The position numbers and the translations under genes were made by a program. This document shows, in pieces, positions 42,620 to 50,621 of a DNA stretch of 64,000 nucleotides. Each line of letters begins with the position of its first letter. Within the stretch, counting starts at the first letter, position 1. Below the pieces are notes generated by a model. It made no database searches. It saw only the letters and a list, made by a program, of their open reading frames with translations, and was not told the DNA's origin. The stretch is from a bacterium (GTDB taxonomy: Bacteria; Cyanobacteriota; Vampirovibrionia; Gastranaerophilales; Gastranaerophilaceae), in the NCBI GenBank assembly GCA_017396695.1, contig JAFQLC010000016.1:28829-92828 (forward strand). Direction: 5' to 3'.

Positions 42620-43300
42620 TTATTTTTTATCTGTGTAAACAAAAAGATTGATAATATCGTTTAGTTTTGTAAGTTGTCTTTGGTAACCTAAACTTTGCTT
42701 TTCAAGGTTTCTGATATTTGTTTTGTATTCTTGGATTGTGAAAGCACAATCTCTAATCGAGCTATTCAAGCAATCTTTTGCTTTTTGTGCGTCTTGAAGA
42801 ACATTTTTCATTGAAATACCAAGTGCTTCAATGGTTTGTCTAATAATTAACGCACCAGTTTGTCTTGGAACGCCAGAAGGAAGTTTTGCAACAAGATTTT
42901 TCAAAACATTGATGTTGTTTGGCATTTCAAATTCATCTGTTGATTCTTCCGCGTCGATTGAAAGTTTCAATTCGGCATGCTCTTCTGCTTGTTGTTGGTT
43001 AACTTTGAAGATTGGTTCATAGCCGATGTCGTCATCTTCATCGTTTGATGCTTGAGAAGAGAAATCATATTCTTCGCTTGCTTTTTCAACTTCTGTGTCG
43101 AAATCGAAATTTTCAGCAGTATAGCTTTCTTGTTCTTCTTCTTGTGAAGAAGAATCATCATCAAGACCTAAATCATCTAAATCAGTTAAAACATCATCAG
43201 ATGTTAAATCTTCTGTGATTTCAAAATCTGCATCGTTTTGGGCTTTCAAAGCATCTGCTATTTTTTTACCCATATCTGTTTGTGAATTTTCTTGAGGCAT
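42620..43300 (-). CDS. Acidic coiled-coil hypothetical protein
   Basis: Not assigned. 226 residues with two parts. The N-terminal 125 are highly acidic and probably disordered, with DLTSDDVLTDLDDLGLDDD and many S/Q/E runs. The C-terminal 100 are well ordered and may be a conserved domain: NNINVLKNLVAKLPSG, then RQTGALIIRQTIEALGISM, followed by a long heptad-like coiled coil (about 165-215). The composition suggests a cytoplasmic adaptor. It precedes tRNA-Glu downstream and follows rpsO on the same strand after 66 bases. A short A/T-rich hairpin between may end rpsO. Confidence 0.65.
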   Translation of the reverse strand: MPQENSQTDMGKKIADALKAQNDADFEITEDLTSDDVLTDLDDLGLDDDSSSQEEEQESYTAENFDFDTEVEKASEEYDFSSQASNDEDDDIGYEPIFKVNQQQAEEHAELKLSIDAEESTDEFEMPNNINVLKNLVAKLPSGVPRQTGALIIRQTIEALGISMKNVLQDAQKAKDCLNSSIRDCAFTIQEYKTNIRNLEKQSLGYQRQLTKLNDIINLFVYTDKK

Positions 43301-43366
43301 ATTGTTTTCCTTAAGTTAGTTCAAGTAATTACATTGTAAAAAAATATTTTACATGTGGCAATAAGA

Positions 43367-43636
43367 TTAACCTCTGAGTTTTAATTTTTTAACTAAATCT
43401 CTGTATCTATTCAAATCTCTTTCTTTGATGTAAGCGAGCATTCTTTTTCTTTTACCTACCATCATCAAAAGACCACGTTTTGCTTGGAAATCTTTAGCGT
43501 TTGATTTTAAGTGTTCTGTAAGTTCTGAGATTTTTTGAGTAAGCATTGCAACTTGAACATCAACATTGCCTGTGTCTTGTGCATTTTTACCATACTTCTC
43601 AACTAATTCTTTTTTGTTTTTTAAATTGATTGACAT
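43367..43636 (-). CDS. rpsO: 30S ribosomal protein S15
   Basis: Binds the 16S rRNA central domain early in small-subunit assembly. 89 residues, standard. The core motifs DTGNVDVQVAMLTQKI (about 21-36), LTEHL and KRGLLMMVGKRKRMLAYI are plain. GAAAGG precedes the ATG at 43636. In E. coli S15 represses its own mRNA by a leader structure; the 120-base leader here contains an actcttaaaagagt palindrome but no evident pseudoknot. pnp, the usual neighbour, is absent. Confidence 0.97.
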   Translation of the reverse strand: MSINLKNKKELVEKYGKNAQDTGNVDVQVAMLTQKISELTEHLKSNAKDFQAKRGLLMMVGKRKRMLAYIKERDLNRYRDLVKKLKLRG

Positions 43637-43759
43637 TTCTTTACCTTTCGTTTTTTCTGCTTGCTTTTAAAAACAGACAGATAACTGTACTAACTCTTAA
43701 AAGAGTAACAAAAACATTGATTAAATGCAAATTAAAGTTAGGTAAAATGCCAAATAATG

Positions 43760-44278
43760 TTAAGATTTCTTATTAGAATTCATAAAATTCATAAAAATTG
43801 AAACACCAGCAAGAATTGCAGCACCCATTGCAACAAAATAGTAAGTTAACCTATCACCTTTTGCGAGCAGTGTTCTGTTTATTTTAAATTCTTTTTCAGC
43901 GCTTTGACTTGCGTGCATTATAGTTTTTTTGTAGCCTTCAAGTGCTTCTTTTGCGCCTTGTTGCAGGCCATCTGTTTTGAAACTGTCGTGAAGAATATTA
44001 TCTTTATTTCTGATGAAAATATCTTGCACTTCAGTGCTTGGTGCGCCCTTTGTTTTGAAGCTTTCTAAAATGCTATCATAGGCTCTTTCTTTTGCTTCAA
44101 GCGCAATGTTTTTTGCTTCACGTACGTATTCGTCGTTAAATACATTATCGCTTTCAAATTTATTTAATGGCAAAGCATACTTAAGACCATACCCCAAAAG
44201 CGCGCCTGTGCCCGCATATTGCATAGTCTTTAACCTGTTCTTATTGTCAGTTTCTTGTAGCTTATTTATTCGTGCCAA
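43760..44278 (-). CDS. Hypothetical protein with terminal membrane helices
   Basis: Not recognised. 172 residues: a short basic start, a glycine-containing hydrophobic segment (about 21-38, YAGTGALLGYGLKYAL), a helical acidic/lysine-rich middle (about 45-145) with coiled-coil character, and a C-terminal membrane helix (about 148-166, FVAMGAAILAGVSIFMNF) ending NSNKKS. The topology suggests a tail-anchored or two-anchor protein. No signal peptide and no SF(x)G motif. The start at 44278 is an ATG without a strong ribosome-binding site. It lies 120 bases upstream of rpsO on the same strand. Confidence 0.62.
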   Translation of the reverse strand: MARINKLQETDNKNRLKTMQYAGTGALLGYGLKYALPLNKFESDNVFNDEYVREAKNIALEAKERAYDSILESFKTKGAPSTEVQDIFIRNKDNILHDSFKTDGLQQGAKEALEGYKKTIMHASQSAEKEFKINRTLLAKGDRLTYYFVAMGAAILAGVSIFMNFMNSNKKS

Positions 44279-44466
44279 TTTTACACCACAACTTCGCTAG
44301 ATAATACTCTTACCACTCTCTTTTGGGTAAATCCAAATAAGTTTATCATATAATTTTTACTACGTCAAGTAGTAGTTTGTAACGAATTGTAATGTATAAG
44401 AAATTTTTCATGTTTGTATGTTTTTATATAACTATAATTCCTTTTTAATTCTCAAGGGCAAACAAA

Positions 44467-45132
44467 ATGGCAATCGTAATTAACGCTACAAGAAATATCT
44501 CAAGTTATGCATTTAGTGAAATGCTTACTAAGCTTCGCCCTGAAAAAAAGGTAGCAACGGAAGCCCCTAAACTTTCTGCAAAAGAAGAAGTTAAACCAGC
44601 TGAACTTTCAAAAAAAGAAGAAATTAAAGTTGAACCTATGTTAGCCCCTGAAGCAGAAGTTTTAAACACTGCGCTAAGCCCAGCTTCAGAACCAGTTGAA
44701 GAAGTTATTCCAGAAGAAAATGCACCAGAAGAAACAACAGAAGCCGAAACTCCTGCAGAACTTGAAATTGTTGTTAAATCTGATGAATTTACAGTTCAAA
44801 CTTCAACTCCAATAGGCTACATTCAAACAGAAGATAAAATGGATTATAATAGCGATGGCGAAGTAACTCTTGACGAAAAAATGCGCTATTTGGATGAGCA
44901 ATCTAAATCTGATTCTTTGCCAGAGGTGAAAACAGTTGAAAATACTCAAAATGCAACTTCGGCGCAAAAACCAGAAGTTCCAGAAATGAGAACAATCGAA
45001 ATTCCTGAGCAAAATAAAACATTCGAACAAGCTAAATTAACTGGCACACAAAAATTCAACTATAATAATTTGCAAAAAGCATATGCGCCTAAACTTCAAG
45101 CGCAACAAGTTTTCGTTAACCAGGTTGCTTAA
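44467..45132 (+). CDS. Low-complexity acidic protein with one EF-hand loop
   Basis: Not recognised. 221 residues, rich in E, P, A and K, largely disordered. A single canonical EF-hand-like loop is present near residue 137 (DYNSDGEVTLDE), with D, N, D, E, T and E at coordinating positions 1, 3, 5, 7, 9 and 12, followed by a helix. Single loops of this kind occur in calcium-binding dockerin-like and bacterial EF-hand proteins. No signal peptide is evident, so calcium binding would be cytoplasmic unless it is exported in another way. AAGGG precedes the ATG. A TATAAT lies at 44433-44438. Confidence 0.66.
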   Translation: MAIVINATRNISSYAFSEMLTKLRPEKKVATEAPKLSAKEEVKPAELSKKEEIKVEPMLAPEAEVLNTALSPASEPVEEVIPEENAPEETTEAETPAELEIVVKSDEFTVQTSTPIGYIQTEDKMDYNSDGEVTLDEKMRYLDEQSKSDSLPEVKTVENTQNATSAQKPEVPEMRTIEIPEQNKTFEQAKLTGTQKFNYNNLQKAYAPKLQAQQVFVNQVA

Positions 45133-45136
45133 TTAT

Positions 45137-45165
45137 TTGCAATATTTATAATAACTGATTATAAT
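45137..45165 (+). promoter_or_regulatory. Consensus-like promoter of the lipoprotein gene
   Basis: TTGCAA (45137-45142), 17-base spacer, TATAAT (45160-45165). The leader would be about 12 bases with GAGGAAA as the ribosome-binding site before the ATG at 45184. Confidence 0.7.
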
Positions 45166-45183
45166 TTCCATTGAGGAAATAAG

Positions 45184-45894
45184 ATGAAGAAGGTTTTTTT
45201 ATTTGTTTTTGTCTTGGGTGTTGCTTTGATTTTTTCTGGTTGCAAGAAAAAATATGAAACCGCTGCAGAATTTTATGAATATTCAAAAAAATTAAGAGAA
45301 AAACCAGACGTTGCCTTTGTTTTTGACCTGCAAGTTGAAACAGCAAGAGGCAAAAGCCCCTATAAAGTTTACACAAAAAATGGTCAAATGAGAGTGGAAA
45401 CAGTTGACCTTGCAAGCTATACGGAATACAGCAGTTTATTTTTGCAAGATACTAAAACCAAAGTTTTATATGACCCAATTATGCGAACTGCGAAGATTTT
45501 ATCTGACAGAAGAGAAATGCAAGAATATAATCCAATTGAATTTATGCTCTCTTGGGGAGATGGGGATAGTGAATATATTGATGAAATATTTAAACTTGGT
45601 AAAAAAGTAAAAAGAGGCGAAACTCCTTGCAAAATGGTGCATAATATCAACTTAAATGATAAGCAAAATTCTTTTGAATTTTGCGTAAATGAAGAATTGG
45701 GAATTGCAACTTATCTTTATATCCCCTGCTCAACCCGAGGTGCTGACGGCAAAAAATACGACTGTAGCACTAGAGCTGAAATTTTTAATATTAAGCAAGA
45801 AGATGTGCCAGATATGATGTTCGCACTTCCAAGTGACGCAATTTTGATGGGCACACAAAAACAAATGTTTGAATATGGTAGCCTTAAAAAGTAA
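45184..45894 (+). CDS. Putative envelope lipoprotein
   Basis: Not assigned to a known family. 236 residues with a lipoprotein signal peptide: charged start, hydrophobic core to about residue 19, and lipobox IFSGC with the modified cysteine at 20, followed by KKKYE. The mature part is a mixed alpha/beta domain with QVETARGKSPYKVYTKNGQ and later VEFxxNEEL-like strands; four more cysteines (in TPCKM, EFCVN, PCSTR and DCSTR) might form disulfides in the periplasm. The fold suggests an outer-membrane LolA/LppX-like lipid-binding domain, which is a guess. It is a single gene. Confidence 0.78.
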   Translation: MKKVFLFVFVLGVALIFSGCKKKYETAAEFYEYSKKLREKPDVAFVFDLQVETARGKSPYKVYTKNGQMRVETVDLASYTEYSSLFLQDTKTKVLYDPIMRTAKILSDRREMQEYNPIEFMLSWGDGDSEYIDEIFKLGKKVKRGETPCKMVHNINLNDKQNSFEFCVNEELGIATYLYIPCSTRGADGKKYDCSTRAEIFNIKQEDVPDMMFALPSDAILMGTQKQMFEYGSLKK

Positions 45895-46018
45895 TCTTCA
45901 ATCCTTCTTGTGGTTTAAAAATTAAAATATATTGGGTTTAAAATCAATCTTTGGATTGAGGTATTTCCATGCCCCCTATTGTAAAATAACATCGTAGACT
46001 TGGATTTATAGAGAAATT

Positions 46019-46483
46019 TTGAAAAAATACGTAATAAGTTTTATAGTTTTTGTTTGCGTAATTGTTTGGGGGATTAACTTGACAATGCCAGCAAATGCGG
46101 CAAGAAAAAATTCTCGAGGAAGTGGTGCTGAAAAGCAAATTAAACAAGCAGACGAAACTATCTCAAACTTAACTAAAAAATTCTACACAAGAGAGTTATT
46201 CTCGCCTGAGGACAGTGATAATTTAATTACTGTTAAACTAACAATTGATTCTCAAATGGATGTTTCAGCTGAACCTGCGCTTGCGCCAATTTATTTTAAA
46301 ACCGGACATCTTTTTAAATTGAGAGAAATGAACGATGAAGCGATTGATTGTTTTCAAACAATTTTAGAAAATTTCGGCGACACTGTTTATGCGCCAAAAG
46401 CTCGTCAAGAGTTGCGTGAAATGGGCGTTGACATTAAAGAAACATTAACGATTAACGCAAACAAAAACGATTTTGATTTTTAA
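46019..46483 (+). CDS. Exported TPR-like small protein
   Basis: 154 residues starting with TTG at 46019. A signal peptide is visible (KKYVISFIVFVCVIVWGINL) with probable cleavage after PANA, near residue 28. The mature protein has a TPR-like pair: AIDCFQTILENFGDTVYAP and a preceding IYFKTGHLFKLREMNDEA, as in YbgF/CpoB-like periplasmic proteins. The tail is acidic. It is an orphan gene with no operon partner seen; miaB is convergent with 31 bases between the two stops. A longer homologue may exist elsewhere. Confidence 0.7.
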   Translation: MKKYVISFIVFVCVIVWGINLTMPANAARKNSRGSGAEKQIKQADETISNLTKKFYTRELFSPEDSDNLITVKLTIDSQMDVSAEPALAPIYFKTGHLFKLREMNDEAIDCFQTILENFGDTVYAPKARQELREMGVDIKETLTINANKNDFDF

Positions 46484-46514
46484 TTTTGAACTTTGGCGAA
46501 AAAATTGTTAATTC

Positions 46515-47816
46515 CTAAACTTCTTCGGCTTTTAAGTGCCAAGTATCAGCAGAAGTTATTTTGACATTTGCAAAATCACCAATTTCTTTATCTGATTTGA
46601 AATAAACAATTTTATTACAAGTTGTTCGTGCTTTGCATTCATCGCCTTTTTTGCTATCAATTAAAACTTCGAAAACTTTATCAACGCAAGATTTATGGTT
46701 CTTCAAAGAAGTTTCTTTAACTTTATCGTTTAAAATTTGGAACCTGCGGTCTTTTTCTTCTTCCGGAATAAATTCATCAACCATTTTTGCTGCTTTTGTA
46801 TGTGGGCGAGGTGAATATGATGCAATGTTTGAATAATTAATTCCAAATTCATCAATTGCAGTGAGTGTTCTTTCAAATTCTTCTTCAGTTTCAGATGGGA
46901 AGCCTACAATAAAATCTGAGGTTATTATAACTTCAGGAATTTTTTCTCTTATTCTTCGAACGATATCGCCATATTCTTCTCTTGTGTATCTTCTGTTCAT
47001 TGCTTTGAGCACACGAGTGTCGCCAGATTGCATTGGAATATGGAAATATCTTGAAACTTTTTTAGAATTTGCAACCGTTTCAATAAGTTCATCTGTAATA
47101 TCTGTTGGATACGAAGTTACAAATCTTATTCTAAATTTGCCTTCAATTTTATCTATTTCTCGAAGAAGCGCTGCAAGTGTTGGTTTGCCTTCCAAGTCTT
47201 TTCCGTAACTATCAACGTTTTGACCAAGCAAAGTAATTTCTTTAAAACCTTCAGCCACAATTTCTTTTGCTTCTTTGATTATTGTGTCAAAAGGTCTTGA
47301 ATGTTCTCTTCCTCTTGTAAATGGTACAATGCAATATGAGCAAAAGTTGTTGCAGCCTTCAGTAATTGGAAGCCAAGCATTCACATCTTTTTTTCTGATA
47401 TAACCGTAATCTTTTTCTGGAACATAAGAATTTCTTATTGCCCAAACTCTTTCTTCTTTATTGATTAAATCTGGAAGTTCATATATGTTTTGCGTGCCAA
47501 AAGCAAGGTCAAGATATGGAAATCTTGCCATAAGATTTTCTTTTGTATGTTGTGGAAGGCAACCACAGAGGGCGATTTTAATTTTTTTACCTTCTTGAGT
47601 TTTCCATTTGCCCCAAACGCCAAGTCTTGAATATGCCTTTTCTTCGCTTAGTTGCCTGATTGAGCATGTGTTCACAATAAGTAAATCTGCTTCTTTTGGT
47701 TCAAGTGTTTCTTCGTAATTAAAATGAGATAATATTGCCAAAATTCTTTCAGAATCTGACTTATTCATTTGACAACCAAGTGTTTCAATATAAACTTTTT
47801 TTATTTTATTTTCCAT
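46515..47816 (-). CDS. miaB: tRNA-2-methylthio-N6-dimethylallyladenosine synthase
   Basis: Radical-SAM methylthiotransferase for A37 of tRNAs reading U-starting codons. The N-terminal UPF0004 cluster site shows ETLGCQMNKSDSER (12-25), with two more cysteines in VNTCSIR and LCGCLPQ. The radical-SAM site is EGCNNFCSYCIVPFTRGREHS (CxxxCxxC about 152-172). A C-terminal TRAM domain begins near 370. 433 residues is normal. The start follows the upstream HMGL gene by 2 bases, so they are co-transcribed. MiaB needs the MiaA product, not in this window. Confidence 0.97.
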   Translation of the reverse strand: MENKIKKVYIETLGCQMNKSDSERILAILSHFNYEETLEPKEADLLIVNTCSIRQLSEEKAYSRLGVWGKWKTQEGKKIKIALCGCLPQHTKENLMARFPYLDLAFGTQNIYELPDLINKEERVWAIRNSYVPEKDYGYIRKKDVNAWLPITEGCNNFCSYCIVPFTRGREHSRPFDTIIKEAKEIVAEGFKEITLLGQNVDSYGKDLEGKPTLAALLREIDKIEGKFRIRFVTSYPTDITDELIETVANSKKVSRYFHIPMQSGDTRVLKAMNRRYTREEYGDIVRRIREKIPEVIITSDFIVGFPSETEEEFERTLTAIDEFGINYSNIASYSPRPHTKAAKMVDEFIPEEEKDRRFQILNDKVKETSLKNHKSCVDKVFEVLIDSKKGDECKARTTCNKIVYFKSDKEIGDFANVKITSADTWHLKAEEV

Positions 47817-47818
47817 AA

Positions 47819-49132
47819 TTATAAAATTTTTGAGATGTTCACATTTTCGAGCATATCAAGTCTATCTTTGATTGCACCTTGTGGGTTAAAGTATGGTTCA
47901 ACAGTCATAACTTTAGCTGCAATGTGCGGATAGTAGTATATGAATTTGAGTTCAGAAGATGTTAATGGTTTTTGTGTGTGAACGTTAGCATAACGAGCAA
48001 GTTCAAGGATGTTTCTTGCTTCTTCTTCGTCTTTAAATTCAAGTTCAAGGCTGTCATATACGTTTCTGAAACCTTTAATTCCGCCATATTCGCCAACAGT
48101 TATCATTCTTCCTGTTTCAATAATTTCAGGCTCGCCTCTTCCAAGTTCTTCAAAATCATAAAGTTCATAATTTCTTCTGTCTTTTAATGCTCCGTCTGCG
48201 TGAATTCCTGATTCGTGAGCAAATGCGTTTGCGCCAACTGCTGGTTGATTTATTGGAATATCAACGTCAAATGCGTAACTTGTATATTTTGCAAGTCTCC
48301 AAGCTTTGGAGAGGTCAATTTGTGGGTCGATTTTATATTTATCTTTCATGCCTGATGATTTTGCAACTGCAAGAATACAAGAAACAAGATCTGCGTTTCC
48401 TGCACGTTCGCCCATTCCGTTAATTGCAGTGTTGATATACGCGTCAACACCTGCGTCAATTGCACCTCTTGCGCCCATAATTGAGCATGCAGTTGCCATT
48501 CCAAGGTCGTTGTGGAAATGCAATTCAATATCCATTCCTGTTTCTTTTGCAATAGTGTAAACTTTTTCATACGCAGTTTGTGGGTCATCGAAACCTAAAG
48601 TGTCACAATATCTAAAGCGAGTTGCGCCATATCTTTTGCATTCGCCTGCGAATTTAATTAAATAATTAATATCACTTCTTGAAGCATCTTCAGCGTTTAC
48701 GCCAATTTCTTCAAAACCTGCTTTAACAGCTTCATTTAGTGCTTCGCAAGCAAGTTTTAAGATGTCATCTTTATTTTTTTTACCTAAATATTTGCCGTTA
48801 ATCATTTGTTCTGATGTTGATTGTGACATATTTACGTATTTTAATTTTGGAACATTTGCGCTTGCTTTAATTACATCTTCTGGAATAGCTCGAATCCAGC
48901 CTGAAAGCTTTGTTTTATCAAAAGCGCCCATTGAGGCAAGTTGTAAGTTGCCGTTTAGGTAATTAATTTCGTGTCTTGTTGTTGGGAAACCAAACTCTGA
49001 AATATAAACCCCAAGGTCGTTTAACATCAAGTTAATAATTGTTTTTTGAAGTTTTGCAAGACCTAATCTTGATGTTTGAACACCGTCTCTGTTTGTTACG
49101 TCAATAAATTTGATAAAGTTTTCTTTTGCCAT
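47819..49132 (-). CDS. HMGL-like acyltransferase (isopropylmalate/homocitrate/citramalate synthase family)
   Basis: A 437-residue TIM-barrel synthase, from the ATG at 49132 with GGAG upstream. The family signatures are FIDVTNRDGVQTS near the N-terminus (D-x-T-x-R-D-G-x-Q), the metal-site ELHFHNDLGMAT (HxH) and the glycine loop NGMGERAGNADL, then AFAHESGIHADGAL. It lacks the extra C-terminal LeuA regulatory domain seen in full 2-isopropylmalate synthases, giving lengths near homocitrate or citramalate synthase. Substrate cannot be told (pyruvate, 2-oxoisovalerate or 2-oxoglutarate with acetyl-CoA). It is upstream of miaB, a link with no known logic. Confidence 0.83.
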   Translation of the reverse strand: MAKENFIKFIDVTNRDGVQTSRLGLAKLQKTIINLMLNDLGVYISEFGFPTTRHEINYLNGNLQLASMGAFDKTKLSGWIRAIPEDVIKASANVPKLKYVNMSQSTSEQMINGKYLGKKNKDDILKLACEALNEAVKAGFEEIGVNAEDASRSDINYLIKFAGECKRYGATRFRYCDTLGFDDPQTAYEKVYTIAKETGMDIELHFHNDLGMATACSIMGARGAIDAGVDAYINTAINGMGERAGNADLVSCILAVAKSSGMKDKYKIDPQIDLSKAWRLAKYTSYAFDVDIPINQPAVGANAFAHESGIHADGALKDRRNYELYDFEELGRGEPEIIETGRMITVGEYGGIKGFRNVYDSLELEFKDEEEARNILELARYANVHTQKPLTSSELKFIYYYPHIAAKVMTVEPYFNPQGAIKDRLDMLENVNISKIL

Positions 49133-49242
49133 TTTGTTAATGCTCCAAATTAAGAATATGATTATTCTATCATTGAAATTGCGAGTAGGCAATTTTTTGG
49201 GCTATATTTTGTAATATATCTAAAAATTAGTATGTTAACATC

Positions 49243-49271
49243 TTGCCAAGTTTTGGATTTTAGTTTATAAA
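49243..49271 (+). promoter_or_regulatory. trkA promoter, predicts a leaderless mRNA
   Basis: TTGCCA (49243-49248), 17-base spacer, TATAAA (49266-49271), nine bases before the ATG at 49281. There is no ribosome-binding site in the predicted leader of about two bases. Confidence 0.68.
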
Positions 49272-49280
49272 GTTCTTGTT

Positions 49281-50621
49281 ATGAGAATTGTAATTTACGG
49301 CACAAATGAAATGGCATCTGTCATTGCGGCAGAATTTTTTGAAGACCACGATATAATAATTGTTGACCCATCAGCACAAAACTTGGAAAAGTTTAAGGGG
49401 CTTGATGTTGGAACAGTTTGTGGTGATTGTTCCAATTTAAATGTTCTTCGTGAACTTGATTTTAAATTCGGAGATGCATTCATTGCCTGCACTCAAAACG
49501 ACGAGGCAAACATTGTTGCTTGCCTTATGGTAAAACAATTAAGCAATGCTAAAACAGTTTGCTTTGTTTCCCGCAAAGAATGTAGAGATTCTCTCCGTCT
49601 AATTCGAGAAGAAGCACCTCGTGGTTCTGTTATGAATATTGACCATATAATTTGGCCAGAGAGACTTTTGACGCAAGAAATTTTTAGAATTGTGACTGTG
49701 CCTGAGGCAATAGATGTTGAAACTTTTGCCGAAGGTAGAGCTCAAATGTTTGAATATCGTATAAAGCAAGATTCAATTCTTCAATCAAAAAAAATTCAAG
49801 ATTGTGATTTTCCTGAAGAAGTGCTTGTTGTGGGTATTGTTCGAGATGAAGCATTATTTATTCCATCTGGTTCTACAGAATTTCAATCGGGAGATAAAGC
49901 AATATTTATAGGCACTCCAGAAGGACTTGATATTTGCGCTAATAATTTCTTCTCTGAAAACGATAGGGTGAAACAAATAACAATTATAGGTGGCGGTTCT
50001 GTTGGATACGAACTTGCAAAAAGTTTAGAGAAAACAAAAATCAAAACAAAAATAATTGAAAGAAATTTAAAAAGATGCGAGTTTTTATCTGAAAATTTAC
50101 AGAAAACACTTGTTCTAAATGCAGATGGCACAAACATTGAACTTTTATCTGGCGAAGATGTAGGAGATGATGATGTTTGTGTTTCAATCACAAACAACGA
50201 TGAAAAAAATCTTTTATGTTCACTTCTTGCAAAACAATTGGGTGTAAAAAAGGTTATTACTCGTGTTGCTCAGCAAGCAACGGCTAAACTTTTTGAGAAA
50301 GTTGGTGTTGATATTGCGCTAAGTGCAAAAGAAACGGCGGTTGCAGAAATTAGGAACAGAATTATTGAGCCCGAAATTGATATTTTAGCTTCAGTTGAAC
50401 GTGGGTTAGGAGAAATTATAGAAATAATTATTCCAAATGTTTGGCAAGATGTTTCTTTGATGAATTTAAAATTGCCAGCTCCAGCCGTCATTGCAATAAT
50501 TCAAAGAGGAAGTAAAGTCATTATTCCAAAAGGTCAAACGTTAATTCGTGCTGAGGATAAACTTATAATATTTACTATGACAGAAAATTCCGACAAAATT
50601 AAGGATTATTTTATTAAATGA
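49281..50621 (+). CDS. trkA: Trk potassium uptake regulatory subunit TrkA
   Basis: Cytoplasmic NAD-binding ring that gates the TrkH channel. 446 residues made of two RCK_N/RCK_C halves: residues 1-225 and 226-446. The second half has a proper Rossmann glycine motif (IIGGGSVGYELAKSL, about 234-248), while the first starts RIVIYGTNEMASVIA with a degenerate GxN motif in place of GxGxxG. The C-terminal RCK_C parts include the VLVVGIVRD segment and a later IAIIQRGSKV. It overlaps trkH by 4 bases, the usual operon. Confidence 0.94.
   Translation: MRIVIYGTNEMASVIAAEFFEDHDIIIVDPSAQNLEKFKGLDVGTVCGDCSNLNVLRELDFKFGDAFIACTQNDEANIVACLMVKQLSNAKTVCFVSRKECRDSLRLIREEAPRGSVMNIDHIIWPERLLTQEIFRIVTVPEAIDVETFAEGRAQMFEYRIKQDSILQSKKIQDCDFPEEVLVVGIVRDEALFIPSGSTEFQSGDKAIFIGTPEGLDICANNFFSENDRVKQITIIGGGSVGYELAKSLEKTKIKTKIIERNLKRCEFLSENLQKTLVLNADGTNIELLSGEDVGDDDVCVSITNNDEKNLLCSLLAKQLGVKKVITRVAQQATAKLFEKVGVDIALSAKETAVAEIRNRIIEPEIDILASVERGLGEIIEIIIPNVWQDVSLMNLKLPAPAVIAIIQRGSKVIIPKGQTLIRAEDKLIIFTMTENSDKIKDYFIK

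Noticed and set aside
47972..48588. Several small frames on both strands within the HMGL-family gene
   Set aside because: All overlap a well-supported enzyme gene and lack initiation signals.
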